Assembly (NCBI GenBank): GCA_026770025.1 | Contig: JAMXDE010000016.1 | Coordinates: forward strand, 744,001 to 808,000 | Origin: Craspedostauros australis | Lineage: Eukaryota; Bacillariophyta; Bacillariophyceae; Mastogloiales; Achnanthaceae | Reading direction: 5' to 3' | DNA length: 64,000 bases | In this document: positions 30,164 to 41,583 of the stretch, piece by piece | Layout: the number at the start of each line of letters is the position of its first letter | Position numbering within the stretch: position 1 is the stretch's first letter | Position numbers and translations under genes: made by a program | The notes under the pieces: model-generated | What the model saw: only the letters and a program-made list of their open reading frames with translations | Databases searched by the model: none | Told to the model about the DNA's origin: nothing

Positions 30164-31849
30164 TCACTTCTCCAACACATACTCCCAACTGGTCATATAT
30201 TTCCAGTCGTCGCGGATCGACCAATCTCTCGTCTTCGCTTCGTCACCCTCCCACGTCTGGTTGAGGCTTTGTAGAAATCCCTCCCAAGATTCCTCATGGG
30301 CAAATAGTCGCTTTATGTCGACGCTGCAAACCTCGCGTTTCGTGATAGTGACTTTACGGAAGGCTGTGCGATGCTCCAGTTCGCCCTGTGGCGACACATA
30401 CAGCTCCGGGAACATCCTCTTTTCGACGCCGAGTGAGAAATTCAGCATCTGTTCCAATTCCGTTTCCTTCGGACATGCCAGGGGGAGGTCTGCCAGGGTC
30501 TTGTTGATGACTCGGCTGTGGTACTTTGCCAGGTCATCTGCCATCTCGATTCTGGTCTTGTTGGCCTGCATGTCGTTCGTGATCAACCCGCGCTGGGCGG
30601 CAGCGTAGACGATCGTATTGTAATGGTACCATGCCATGCTGCGAGCACGCGAGAGTGTGCCCTCTGACTTGCCTCGCAAGGACTGGCATGATGCTGGCGC
30701 ATCCGTAATGATGCTGCACATCAGCTGCTGGCTGATGTGCTCCTTCCCATGAACAGTGAGAAACTCAAAGTTGAACCCGGCTTTCTCCAGCAGGTAATGA
30801 GAAGCGTCGGAGAAAACGTATTTGTTGGTTTGCGTTTTGCAAAATTCCTCAGTTTCACAGGAGGAGATACTCATCTGGACCCACGATGTCAGCATGCCCC
30901 ATGTCTGACGAGGCTTCACGCCACCCTCGGCAGCCCATTTGCCATTCTTACCTGTTCCCGTCAGGTCTTTGGAGTTGGATTCCTTGATGCAACTGAGCAT
31001 CCATTCAACAGGCCTGCGGTACGTGGCGAGGATGGTAATATCCCAATCCTTCAGGATGTGTTGGATGTTGGCAAGGTATTCCTGATTTCTGTAAATCGCC
31101 GTTCGTCCAAAACGCGCTCTGTAGGAGTATGCCTCATCACTCAAAATCAATGAGATCCCATCCTCATGCATGGTGTCCAGCAGATGCCGGATACGTTGGA
31201 TGCATGGCGGAATCCCAATGGATGACTCCGCCGCCAGCTGAGATGATGCGTTCAACGAGCCATCCTCCTGTGGCGTTTCGCGAGTCTGATTGCGATATTC
31301 TGCGTAGCTCCGCAGGCAGTCGTTCTCCCACAAACCTCCCAACACCCTCAATTTTGTGCCGTTGTGCTGATTTCCTGAGTGACCACGTCCCCAGAACATG
31401 TACTTATCTCGGATCAGCATCCCGTTTTCGCTCAAATCCTTCAGATCGTCCTGGACGGTGGTCGTTGCGGTCTTGGATGGGCCAATGTGATAGATGAACC
31501 TCGTCTTCTTCTTCGTCTTCTTGCCTGCAGTTCTTGCCTGCGGCTGTTGTTCCGGCGGTTGTTGTTGTTGTTGTTGCTGCCCTGGTTGTTCTTGCAGCTG
31601 TTGCTCCTGCAACTGTTCCAGCTGCTCTTCGTGTGGCTGTTCTGGCGTCGCTTCCGCGTCAGAACTGTTTGACTCGCCCTCGACCTTGGCGTAGACGACT
31701 TCGGCGTCCTTCAACTTTGATGCCAAGAACTTCCGCAAATCAATCTTGGAGAGGGTCGTTGATTGCACCAGCAGACAGATGACGACGACGATCACGATCC
31801 GAGTCATCCGCTGGCGGTGCTGCTTTTTCTTTGGCTGCGCGTTTGCCAT
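30164..31849 (-). CDS. Sulfotransferase-like type II membrane protein
   Basis: From the ATG at 31849 the protein has 561 residues; the frame is open to another ATG at 32110. A short basic tail is followed by one membrane segment (about 17-34, IVIVVVICLLVQ), then a Glu/Gln-rich stem with a Gln run (about 65-110). The luminal domain begins with FIYHIGPSKTATTTVQ, which resembles the PAPS 5'-phosphosulfate loop (usually KTGTT), and later has TYRRPVEWMLSCI, like the 3'-phosphate-binding segment. Golgi location and sulfation of a glycan or protein would follow. The loop reads KTATT, so activity is not certain. Confidence 0.65.
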   Translation of the reverse strand: MANAQPKKKQHRQRMTRIVIVVVICLLVQSTTLSKIDLRKFLASKLKDAEVVYAKVEGESNSSDAEATPEQPHEEQLEQLQEQQLQEQPGQQQQQQQPPEQQPQARTAGKKTKKKTRFIYHIGPSKTATTTVQDDLKDLSENGMLIRDKYMFWGRGHSGNQHNGTKLRVLGGLWENDCLRSYAEYRNQTRETPQEDGSLNASSQLAAESSIGIPPCIQRIRHLLDTMHEDGISLILSDEAYSYRARFGRTAIYRNQEYLANIQHILKDWDITILATYRRPVEWMLSCIKESNSKDLTGTGKNGKWAAEGGVKPRQTWGMLTSWVQMSISSCETEEFCKTQTNKYVFSDASHYLLEKAGFNFEFLTVHGKEHISQQLMCSIITDAPASCQSLRGKSEGTLSRARSMAWYHYNTIVYAAAQRGLITNDMQANKTRIEMADDLAKYHSRVINKTLADLPLACPKETELEQMLNFSLGVEKRMFPELYVSPQGELEHRTAFRKVTITKREVCSVDIKRLFAHEESWEGFLQSLNQTWEGDEAKTRDWSIRDDWKYMTSWEYVLEK

Positions 31850-33907
31850 CGTTCTGTGGCTTGGGTTTGGATTCGACCCTGATGCCGACCCTGAGCTACT
31901 ATATGATGATGCCCTGGCGCTGGACAGAATGCTCTTCCACTTGACCTCAATGCTGTTCTCCTCGACTGGAATTGTCACTGGTGATGGTGATGGTGATGGT
32001 GGTCGCACTGGTGGCGGTGTGGCGGTGATAGAAGTGAAGTGGCTGGTGCTGATTGATGATGCTATGCGCACGAGACTGCGCAACAACTTGGCAGCCACGT
32101 GGAACTGCAAGAATCAGCGGACAAAAAACGCTTTCGTGGGGTTGTGCTGTGCTGCACCCGCGCTTGTTCATGATGACCGTTGGAGCAATGCGACTATCGC
32201 CAAGAGAACGCCACCTCATGCCCACTCGTGTCGGGATCAAAGGTCCCAACTGCCAATCGGGTCACTTCTGGACATAATCGACTGGTTGATACAGCCGACC
32301 CATACGACTCCAGGGCATCATCCGCAGGAAGAAGACGGGATACACAAGCGGGAATGCAAGCCATGTGCATCACCCCGCAATGGAGACCCAAACTAAACGG
32401 TTATAACGGCCACACATGGGCCATATTCCCAAGTAAGGACAATTCGAACCATGGGCGACAACGGCCATTTGATGGCAATGCGGAGCTCACAAAATGATCG
32501 CCCGCGGCGACAAAATCGACACACAAGCAAAAACTCGAAAAACACGGAATGCGCTATCGATGACACCAATTGCAAACCCACAGAGGAGATGCAATCGGAT
32601 AGTGAAGCCGGACCAAGACCCGCTTCGAGCAAATGAGAAACGAAAGAGGTCGAACACGAGGAGATTGAGGAGCCTGCAAGAGAAAGGAGAAAGAGAGAAT
32701 AGAAACAACAAGCAGAGAAGCGATGCGACAAGCAACAACCGAAACGCGCACAATTTGGAAAAGACGACAGAATTGTCACACTCCTCGCTTCGGATAACGC
32801 TTCCTGCAACGCTTCAAAATTTTTAACCCACCTTCCCGCCCTTTGGGGATTCCAGCGCTCTCCCTCCAACCATGATCGAATCAGTCAACACCAACGCAAA
32901 CAGCCGAGGCAGAGACCAGAGACGAACTTGGCCAGGAGGGATCGAGCCGGATGATCCAAGACAAGCTTGGAGGTGCTAGTAACCCTACCACCCAACGCAG
33001 ACAAGCTATGTGTCTATTGGATTAGCCAACACCTGCCGTTCTCGGCTCCAAGTGTTGTTCTCAGGAACTCTTCGTGGGCCATAGCTTCCCATTTCGATTG
33101 TGGAAGAATTAATGAGAAACTCCGAAAACCATCAAGACGTACTTGGTCTTGATTCAATCCCGAGCAATCGCGAGAAAACCAAATTCTGTGTTTATTCAGA
33201 CGTGATTCGATTATGAAAGTCACCGCTAGAATTATTTTGGAGTTTTTCGATTTGTTTGGACGTATTTGTGGAAGTTGGTGGAAGTTCAAGAAGGGACAGA
33301 CTGCCTACAACTTCTGGTGTACCACAGTCTAGAGAGAACGCTGCCTGCTCCGTCCATCAATACTCTACTCTGTACCATACGCAGCAGTCACACATGCGCA
33401 CAGCACAAGAAGCGCGATACAGTGACGGGAAGTATAGCATGCCAAATCGGACGCAGGAGATACCGGTGAAAGACTCGGTCGTCATTGCACATTGTTGTTT
33501 GCAAGGTGATGTAGACATGTGCAGAGGAGAAGAAGAGCATCGCTACTATTCCACGAGTTTGTACGGCAAAGCTAATGCTTTTGTGACATGCATGGCAAAC
33601 CTCCAGAATTCGGCTTTTGAAAGCGTCACAGCTTTGCGGCTATCAGTATAGACCGTCTTTGCTCTGCCCTCTAGTCCAATCTCTTGCATGATATGTGCTC
33701 TCTGGGGAGTATGAGAGCACTGTGGACCAGAAATGGGCACTTGTTGTCAGTGCGTACTCGTACGGTACACATCGTTGCGTCAAGGCGAGACCGCAAAGTT
33801 CAATGCTACGGTGAGTCCTATAGTACGTTGATGAATGGCTGGCACAAATCAAGGAGGGCATCAAGGCGTGCGCCTTGTTGGCTTCTGCCAATAGCCTTTT
33901 CGTCTCT
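31850..33907. other. Intergenic region of uncertain content
   Basis: Between the sulfotransferase-like start and the DUF1825-like gene no convincing gene was found. Frames near 32393-32869 (both strands) are Ser/Arg-rich without domains. GTACTCGTAC lies at 33754-33763. Confidence 0.4.
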
Positions 33908-34888
33908 CTAGCGTTCACGTTCCGCCTCTTCTCGCATCAACTGGTGGCTTTGCTTCAGCATCGTCCTGTAATCATCTTCCTCCATGTTCATGCTCTTCAA
34001 GAACCGATCGCATTGAATTTTGAAGTCATCGTTGAGCGCGCCCATGAGCTTGAAGCGGAAGTAGAAGCCATCCCAGCGCTCTTGTATTTGGTCGACTTGA
34101 TCCAAGAATGCCACCTTGCCCAACCTATCGAACGTTCCGTACTTGCCTCCGAATTTGATGAGGGCGGCATGGTCCTCCACCAGCTTCATGTACTCTTCCC
34201 GCACGGTGTCGGTTTCAAAGCTGCTCGGCGAGAATGGCGCCGCCGTGATGGCCTCGGCGGCTTGCATCGCGTTGAGATTGGGAGGAGCCGAACTTTTATC
34301 CTGGTTCATGAGCTGCTCAAGGTCCATGTCAGCAGGCGGCATGGGAGGTTGGCTGCCGTCGGCCATGGCCTTCATGCAGTCGGCCTGCCAGTTCATCATG
34401 GACGCAATCTTTTCGATAGACGTGTTGTACGTTGCCAAATGTGCCTGCGTGAGCTTGCCGTACTCCCTGGTCTGAAAGTCTTCGCTGAGACGCAGTCGAG
34501 CGCACAGGGTTTCCCACGACTCCACGGCATCCTTCATGCCCGTCGAGACCTTGATCAGGAGGTCCTTGTCCGGCATCTGTCCCATCTGCATTTCCATCTG
34601 CACCTTGTTGAGATCGGAGGTGAAATCGGGTGCCATGCTGTTGAGCTGGTTCATCTTGGGCTCCATCTCCACGGAAGCACTGGAACGGAACGGGCAGAAG
34701 GGGCCAGTGGGAGTCAGCGCATGCAGACGCATGGACCTTGGGACATCACGTTCGTCGGCGTTATTCCCGATCGGAGACAAGCCAGTGGTATGTCTCGGGA
34801 CCGGCGCAAATGCCGATGCTGGTGCGCATATCAGAAGGTATGCCAATGTGGTCGTGCTTGTTGCCGCGGCAAATTGTGGAAGCCTCAT
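33908..34888 (-). CDS. Plastid-targeted DUF1825-like protein
   Basis: The protein has 326 residues. A signal peptide (1-26) ends in ASA before FAP (27-29), the classic bipartite plastid presequence with Phe at +1. The C-terminal 105 residues (FETDTVREEYMKLVEDHAAL ... KYGTFDRLGKVAFL ... YFRFKLMGALNDDF) resemble DUF1825, a family of small cyanobacterial proteins. An earlier segment (about 75-160, with LRLSEDFQTREYGKLTQAHL) looks weakly like a second copy. Transfer from the plastid ancestor and action in the stroma are likely; the molecular role is unknown. The ATG at 34888 is chosen because it starts the signal peptide. Confidence 0.68.
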   Translation of the reverse strand: MRLPQFAAATSTTTLAYLLICAPASAFAPVPRHTTGLSPIGNNADERDVPRSMRLHALTPTGPFCPFRSSASVEMEPKMNQLNSMAPDFTSDLNKVQMEMQMGQMPDKDLLIKVSTGMKDAVESWETLCARLRLSEDFQTREYGKLTQAHLATYNTSIEKIASMMNWQADCMKAMADGSQPPMPPADMDLEQLMNQDKSSAPPNLNAMQAAEAITAAPFSPSSFETDTVREEYMKLVEDHAALIKFGGKYGTFDRLGKVAFLDQVDQIQERWDGFYFRFKLMGALNDDFKIQCDRFLKSMNMEEDDYRTMLKQSHQLMREEAERER

Positions 34889-35599
34889 CGTCGATGCTGT
34901 TTGTGCAGGGGGTTGCGTTGTTTTATAGAATACGATCTTATATGATTTTGCAGACAGGGATGTGTTGCGTCCGCGTGGTCTTGTTGGTTGCCCTGTGTTG
35001 TCGCAAGGTGTGGTGGGTGTTGTTCCTTTGATGCTCTCGCTGCCTCTGTCTCTCTGTTGTTTGTGGTTGGTTCGGCTTCTTGTGACACTTGGAGTTTGTG
35101 GCATGTCAGAAAATGGAAGATCTTCGATGTTTGTGTCAACCGTGGTACCAATACCATCGATACCGAAGATACTGTTCCGAATCGACTTTTTTGAAACAGC
35201 GGTTGTATTATTTTCGGGTCGGTACGTCAGTCTCCACGATGTTCCGACACTCTGACGCGAAAGCGTTCAGACGATCCGATGATGACCCACGGTTCAACAA
35301 AGCCCAGTTTCGCACCAACCATCACCACCAACAAGAACGAGAACAACGACAGCCGCAAGAGAGCGACACCCATCACATCGGAGGAGTGAGAATGGCGTAG
35401 CTCGCACTACCGCGGTAGCACAATCCCAACATCGCAACTCCACGAACAATCGTGCATGGCCTGCCAATCTTCAAGAGCGCATCACTTGCGAGTACAAACG
35501 AGTGCATCCGGCGGCATCAACGAGAATCTGACCAACCGTCATCGCACGAATAGCGTCCCAACCATCACCGTCACCGCCGATCGAACAGGAAGAGAAGCA
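34889..35599. promoter_or_regulatory. Divergent promoter region of two plastid-protein genes
   Basis: These 711 bp separate the start codons of the DUF1825-like and Sua5-like genes. No specific element was identified with confidence. Confidence 0.4.
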
Positions 35600-36758
35600 A
35601 TGCAGGTTCAGCCAGCAGGCACTGCGCCCTGCCTTCGCATTGCAGCCCTCCTGCTGCTACTCACGATCCCATCTGACGCGTTCTCCGCGCTCCCATCAAA
35701 TGGAATGCACAATTTTGCTGCGTCCGATCGGCAACAGACGAGGCTATTGGCAAAGAAAGGCGGCAAGCGAGGCAAACGATCAGGCGGCGGCGGCGGTCGC
35801 AACAGTCCTGCAGGTCGCATCGTGCCCGAGACGGTATCGATCTACGTCGATGCCAATGGCGACGATGCCTGGAAGACGATGGATATCGTCGAGATCATCA
35901 CGCGCGGAGGTGTGGGAGTCGTTCCCACCGACACGGGGTACGGCGTGATCACGACGATGGACAGCAAGCTGGGGCTGGAACGCATACTGCGATTCAAGCA
36001 GCAGTACACGCCCGAGAATGCGAGCAACAAGAAACCGCTGTCCGTCCTGTGCACTGATCTGCCCACCATCGATTCCTTCTGCTACGGCATCGACCGCAAC
36101 GTCTTTAAGATCCTCAAAAAGAACCTGCCGGGGCCGTACACGTTCATACTGCCGGCCTCGACGACGTTACCGAAGAGCATGAGCTTGTCAGCGAGCGGCG
36201 GCAAGCAGAGCTGGGCGAGGAGCACGGTCGGCATACGGATGCCAAAGGATCCCGTGTTGCGATACTTGCAGGACGATTTGTTGGACGGCGCACCGTTGCT
36301 GGTCTCGTCCATTCCGAAACAACTCGCAACTGGACAGTATGATGAGGATGACGCTGATTTTGATCCCAGCGATTATGATGACGATGACGACGACGTGTCG
36401 CCGTATACTGAGTGCTCCCTCGATCCTGGGGCATCATGGCACAGCCAGATGGACTTCATTGTGGTAAGTGATTGCACAGTCGGGAACAATGTATATTGCT
36501 CGATCCGTTTTGTGCAAAGTTCGCTGTTGTGCTGTGCATCGCCGACAATCTCTCACATGTGTGTGTTGATCCGCTGTTCTATTCGTTTCACCTCCATCGG
36601 CGACGCAATCATGTTGCGGTATCATGCTTCACTGCCCGACGCCTCGACAGGACGCCGGTCCCAGACCGATTGATGGATCAACGATCTACGATCTCACCGC
36701 AAGGGGGGAGCCGGAACTGATACGCGAAGGAATGGGGGAGACGGCACTCATGTCTTGA
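35600..36758 (+). CDS. Sua5/YrdC-type threonylcarbamoyl-AMP synthase, plastid-targeted
   Basis: Two exons (35600-36463 and 36651-36758; GT-AG intron of 187 bp, phase 0) encode 323 residues. The presequence has a hydrophobic core and a DAF-SAL motif (27-31), followed by a basic Gly/Arg-rich stretch. The YrdC core shows GVVPTDTGYG, NKKPLSVLC, LPGPYTFIL and STVGIRMPKDP. The second exon supplies the end of the fold, DAGPRPIDGSTIYDLT. The enzyme makes threonylcarbamoyl-AMP for the t6A modification of tRNA, here probably plastid tRNA. An acidic insert (about 250-270, Asp-rich) is unusual. Confidence 0.85.
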
Positions 36759-37444
36759 TCAGTGACCTGTGTTTTGCAAAGGTCTGTTTCGATGACAAGT
36801 GCTTACTTGCAACGAAGGATCGAGCAATGTCGAAATAGAAGGCAGAACGGTCGCTTTCATCTCTCCGGAGCTGCTTTCTAAATCCGAAGGGGCATTTGCG
36901 CCTGCGCGAACGGCTTTCTATTCATCGTCGAGTTTAAAGAGTGAGAAAATGACGATCAAATATACTTAACAAGAGGCGCTCACTCCACAAACGAAGCCAT
37001 GTCTGTGTGCGAATTGCACGCGGTGGCGTTGGGATGCTGAACGGCCGAGCATGTGCGACGCAACAATGAGTTGATCACTGGCCACATCCTTGCATCCAAG
37101 TTACGAATCGTATTCAATTACTCGGCATCACGACGCGTTTCCTCCTCAAGTGATGTTGCTGTAGTTCTTCACTCCTCTTGATCGATCGCGCCGTCTGTCT
37201 CAATCATTTGAGAAAATTATAGATGATGTGATGGAGCGGACGAAGGCTATTGACGTTGTGCGATCCATGTATGAATCCAAGTGCAAAGTGTCCGCGTCTT
37301 CGTGGACAAGCAGCCGCCCTCGCCACCAAGCCCATCGTCCACTTCCCTCACACTCCAGATGAGATGGACGTCGATGGACAGTTGAGAATGTTGAAATAGC
37401 TTATTCTGCAATGATTTGGACGGACGAGAAAAGTCTGCACAATT
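36759..37444. other. Intergenic region
   Basis: No gene, RNA or repeat could be supported between the Sua5-like gene and the ankyrin/BTB pseudogene. Confidence 0.4.
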
Positions 37445-38410
37445 TCAGCTGCTATCCTCGTTGCCGCATCTTGCAACAGTACACTCGCGATCGGCGAATA
37501 GCAATGTATCTAGCATGGCATCCTTTGTCAGATGCTTGCGAGCCAACTCCGCTTCAAGGCCAGGCTTGAGCTGCCAAAAGCCGAATTATTTGACCAGAAG
37601 GACCGCTGTTGCAGATCGTATTGTCCATTTGGTGCTGAACTTAGCAGGCCAGTATCATCGCCGTTGTCGTCGAAGGATATCTCACCTTTGTAGATGTATT
37701 GGAGGGCGTGTTGAACATGCTGGGGATGGAGGTTGCGAAGAGGGGTGAGTTTGTGGGTGGGAGCAGTCCCAGCATCAGTGCCGTGATCAGCGTGCTATCA
37801 TTAGCGCACTGGTGTTGGATAGCGGAGTCGATCAATGCCTGAATGCATACAACAGTGACCATGAGGACTCCGCTGCATGCCTTGATTTGTTTGTGTTCGT
37901 CGCTCTGTCCCCATCAGAAGGTGATGTCTACTAGGGCTTCGATACGAACGGCGGTGCGTCAATCTTGGCCGATGCTGATGTTGGTTGTTGTGCGGATTTG
38001 AGAGCTGATGTGCTTGGATGGCATTGTGATCTAAAGCTGTGCCCAATGTGATGGTATTCTTGTGACTTTGTTTGTGCATCTGCGCCTGCATCTGCAGCTG
38101 TGAGTCGCGATGACTGAGACTCTTCATGATCAATCTCATTGTCTTGATCGGATGTTTTGGTTGGATCACACCAGGAAGTTTTTCGTGCTATTTGTTCTTG
38201 AGGTCGGCTTGAATGACTTGATGAGGCACTCCGCGCAGCCAGAATGGGCGTATTGGTATGCCAGATGAAGCGGAGTGTCACCATCGTTGCGCCCGCATGC
38301 GTAACGAAAGGGAGTGGTATCACCGTTGGCTTTGCAGTTGACGTCGGCCTCGTTCACAACGACGTTGGTTCCAAGGTGAAGTTTGCTGTTGCTCCTTGTG
38401 GTCTGGTTTC
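37445..38410 (-). pseudogene. Decayed ankyrin-BTB gene
   Basis: Minus-strand pieces in several frames read first as ankyrin repeats (38400-38170: LGTNVVVNEADVNCKANGD, then GDTPLHLAYQYAH). Further on they read as a BTB/POZ fold (about 37930-37445: LTPLRNLHPQHVQHALQYIYKGE, then AVLLVK, FGFWQLKPGLEAELARKHLT). At least two frame changes and one in-frame stop (after AVLLVK) interrupt it. Ankyrin-BTB proteins usually act as adaptors of cullin-3 ubiquitin ligases. It appears to be a dead host gene; undetected introns could account for some of the frame changes. Confidence 0.55.
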
Positions 38411-38782
38411 ATGCCGGCGGCGCGCTCCTCTGGTGTCGATGTCCACCTCATCGAGCTGGAAACCAGGAATGGCAAAATGGACGGAGGCAAGAGATCAGAC
38501 TCCGGAGCAGATGGCATTGCCGCATCAGTGGAGTGATACGATTACACGCCTAAAACTTACCTACTTATCCTTCACGAGTCAAGCCTCAGGATGCGCGCGT
38601 GCCTTCGAAATACATCATTCCATTGGACACCCTGACTGGTGGTCTCCCAAGTGCCTCCATGTTCCAACACCATTGGCACGCAGCTGCTCAGAACAGGTCT
38701 CGGTGGACTGCCCAGGTCGTTTTTTGCTGTGCGCATTTCGTGGTCCCATCCATGCGGCGCGTCGTATCATGATCATCCGGTG

Positions 38783-39685
38783 TCATCGCAAGCGCGTCTT
38801 GGGAGTCGGGACGACCTGCAACGAATTCAGAACCTTGTCGAACGTGGCCTCCTGGTTGGAAAAGCGTGCTCTCGTCGTGCCAGCGATGAGGAGCAGGAGG
38901 GAAGAATCCACCTGCTTGGCACGAATCCGTAGCTGCCGATCCGATTCCAACATGCCGGGGGTGAAGGAGGTGAAGGAGATGTTGAACCACCCCTCGGTAG
39001 CATCTTGCGGCGCCGATTGCGATTGCTGCGGCATCGGCTTGACCTTGACATCGATCGGTGTCCCGTAGGCTCCGAATTTGCCTTGCGATGCCAGCACGCT
39101 CTTCGAGAGCACCGCGTTGAATCCGCTCTTCGACTTCCACGTCTCCTTCTGGGCCTCGTCGATGGACACCAGCTGCACGAAGACGGATTCCACGCCGCGC
39201 AGATCCCTGGTTTCCAATCCAGACGTTGACGGCAACAACGACCACGGGCTTTGGAATTCCACCAGCAACGGCCGCGCGTCGGGACCGACGATCTCGGCGC
39301 TGACGAGTCCTTTCGAATCCTGGGTTGGTGCGATGCCGGAGATGAATGACACTCCCGTATCTGGCTTGGTCTTGCCGAGACCGCCGACGCCACCATCGAA
39401 TGCCAGACTTGGAGATGCTGACGCCGTTGCGGCGAGCAGGATGCCGGCTTGGAAGGAATGGCCGATCATGCTTCGTCTTGACGGCATTCTCGATGCATCA
39501 CAAGTGGATGCCGAGCTGGCATCTCGGGATCGATCGGACCCAGCACATGTCAGCAGGTCATGATTTGCTGGCGTGTCGGCGTGTGTGATGCGGCTGCTCG
39601 TGGACAGGGCCTCGGCAAGATCCAGGCACCAGAACAGCACACCGACACGCAACACCGAAAGGAAAGACATCCGTACTGCCTGCAT
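38783..39685 (-). CDS. PsbP-like thylakoid lumen protein
   Basis: The protein has 300 residues. It begins with an ER signal peptide (about 6-28), then a Ser/Thr-rich transit region. A twin-arginine thylakoid signal follows (RR at 70-71, hydrophobic 80-92, likely cut near SLA-FD). The mature part has a PsbP-like layout, ending in LLLLIAGTTRARF...EATFDKVLNSLQVV. PsbP proteins support the oxygen-evolving complex or photosystem assembly; the paralogue cannot be told. The N-terminal layers imply passage across four plastid membranes and the thylakoid. Confidence 0.68.
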   Translation of the reverse strand: MQAVRMSFLSVLRVGVLFWCLDLAEALSTSSRITHADTPANHDLLTCAGSDRSRDASSASTCDASRMPSRRSMIGHSFQAGILLAATASASPSLAFDGGVGGLGKTKPDTGVSFISGIAPTQDSKGLVSAEIVGPDARPLLVEFQSPWSLLPSTSGLETRDLRGVESVFVQLVSIDEAQKETWKSKSGFNAVLSKSVLASQGKFGAYGTPIDVKVKPMPQQSQSAPQDATEGWFNISFTSFTPGMLESDRQLRIRAKQVDSSLLLLIAGTTRARFSNQEATFDKVLNSLQVVPTPKTRLR

Positions 39686-40770
39686 GTTTGCAATCGAATG
39701 AATCCACTGTGATTCGTCTACTTGCAGTGTGTTGCATGTATTGTATGCGCGAGTATGTTGATGGAGAGGATTTCAAGTGGGTTGGTTCTGCTGTGCGTTG
39801 TGAGCTCCGTCGCGTTCATGATCCAATGAGCGGCACACTCCGTCCATACTCGTGGTACCACGCTTGTGTGGTTCCGCCATGGTCGGTGGATCTTGTTGGT
39901 GTCAGTTCCGTGTTGATCGGCATGTGTTCGGGAATTGTCTGGTCAGTCGAGTTGGTCATACATGTCACGATTTCTCTGCGAGGTTGGGTTTTTGTGCAGC
40001 GATTGTGCTTGCTGCCTTTTTCGCGCCAGTGATGGTCACACCACGCGAAACTTGGCGTGTTTCGCGAACGAATCTCTTCTTGGTTGTTGACGACATCCGA
40101 TCACGGAGAGTCGGAACGCAACACAAAGCAGAGAGACATCAAAAAGGTCCAAGTTTGCAACGTGTAAGTTCTGCGACGGCGATGTTCTTTGATGCTTCAG
40201 CAACTCTCTTCGTGTGTGTCGTGGTGATCTGGATCAACGGAAGTGATGATCGAACTTCCAAGCGCCCTGTGCTGATCGTTGTTTCGTGGGAGGCAATGAT
40301 GCAGGAGTGCTGATCTCTGCGTTGGCTCAGCGTCTTGCCAATCACATGATGTTCCGCAACTCGCTCACGTGGTTCTGCTTGTCGCCTCTCTGCACTCGTA
40401 CTCGTACTCTATTCTGGGCGCTTCTTCTCTACTCCTTCTTCTTGACGGTCTGCCATACTGCGACGCACCCACATACTACTCCACGCTACGACCTACTCGT
40501 ACTGCTGCGGTGCCCACTCGTACAATAATAGGAACAACTGTGGCGATAAAGTATCCGTGCTCGCCAGACGCATCTTCAGTCTCCGTTCAGCATTACTCCA
40601 ACTACGAGTGAAGTATTCCACATACACTGCTGCTAATAAATCACAAGACCCGCCAATCAAGCCATTCACATCAGCAACGTCAACATAGTCAACACAAACA
40701 ACCGCATCAGCATCAGCACCACCTTCTAACCATCTACCATCCACCATCAATACGAGTATTGAGACCAAAC
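39686..40770. promoter_or_regulatory. Divergent upstream region with TACTCGTA-type motifs
   Basis: The region lies between the PsbP-like and thioredoxin starts. ACTCGTACTCGTACTC lies at 40394-40409, TACTCGTACT at 40494-40503 and ATACGAGTAT at 40750-40759, the last only 11 bp before the thioredoxin ATG. No coding region is supported. Confidence 0.45.
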
Positions 40771-41583
40771 ATGCGTTATCATCTTGCACTCTCCTGCCTG
40801 CTGCTCGCCGCCGGCGCCTCGGCAACACCATCGCCTTCCGGAAGCAAAAACTGCGCAGCCAAGGCGACCGGCGCATCACCTACCAACGACGTCTTCGGCA
40901 TCTCTTCCGCCAAGCGCGGTCCGGTCGCCGCCCAGCGATTGGCACCTTTGCTGGATCTGCGCGGTGGTGAAGTCTTCGTGGCCGACACATTGGATGAGGT
41001 CGACGCCATCGTCCTGAAAGCCGCATCCAACCAGCAGCTCGTGATCATTGACTTCTCGGCGACGTGGTGCGGTCCCTGCAAGGCGATTGCGCCGCTGGTA
41101 CGTGTGCTATGCACTCTATGAGCTCTGTCGTTTGCAACCTTTTGCTCACGCAGTCAGTCTCTCAAACAACCTTGTGCGAATTACGCCATCCCATTCGTAT
41201 CTCACACAACGCTTCGTCTGTCTGTGCATTCATGCGTGCAACTCCCAAATGGTACGGTGGCATGACGGCACCATATTGGTATCGATGACAACTGACTGCC
41301 ACCACATTGAACACGATTCTGTTCCATTCTCAATGCCCACGTTGTTCCTTGAATATGCAATCTCGCACATGTACGTTCCCCCGATCAGTTCGAGGAGTTC
41401 AGTGAGGACGTGCAAGACGCTCTCTTCGTCAAAGTGGATGTGGATGACAACCCAGAGACTGCAGCGAAGTACTCCGTTTCGGCGATGCCAACATTCCTCT
41501 TCATCAAGGAGGGCGAAGTTGTGGACAGATTAATGGGCGCCAACCCACAACGTCTGCAGGAGCTAATTTTGGAGCACCTGTAA
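40771..41583 (+). CDS. Secreted or plastid thioredoxin
   Basis: Two exons (40771-41097 and 41389-41583; GT-AG intron of 291 bp, phase 0) encode 173 residues. A signal peptide (about 1-18) precedes a linker, then a complete thioredoxin fold with FSATWCGPCKAIAPL (redox cysteines 100 and 103), KVDVDDNPETAAKYSV and the cis-proline loop AMPTFLFIKEGE. It would reduce disulfides in target proteins. The residue after the predicted cleavage site is not the usual Phe, so plastid targeting is less certain than for the neighbours. LLDLRGG in the linker resembles plastid transit regions of related algae. Confidence 0.9.

Noticed and set aside
38550-38580. ACTTACCT near 38567, like the 5' end of U1 snRNA
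   Set aside because: No further snRNA sequence follows; on the other strand it is simply a splice-donor-like string.
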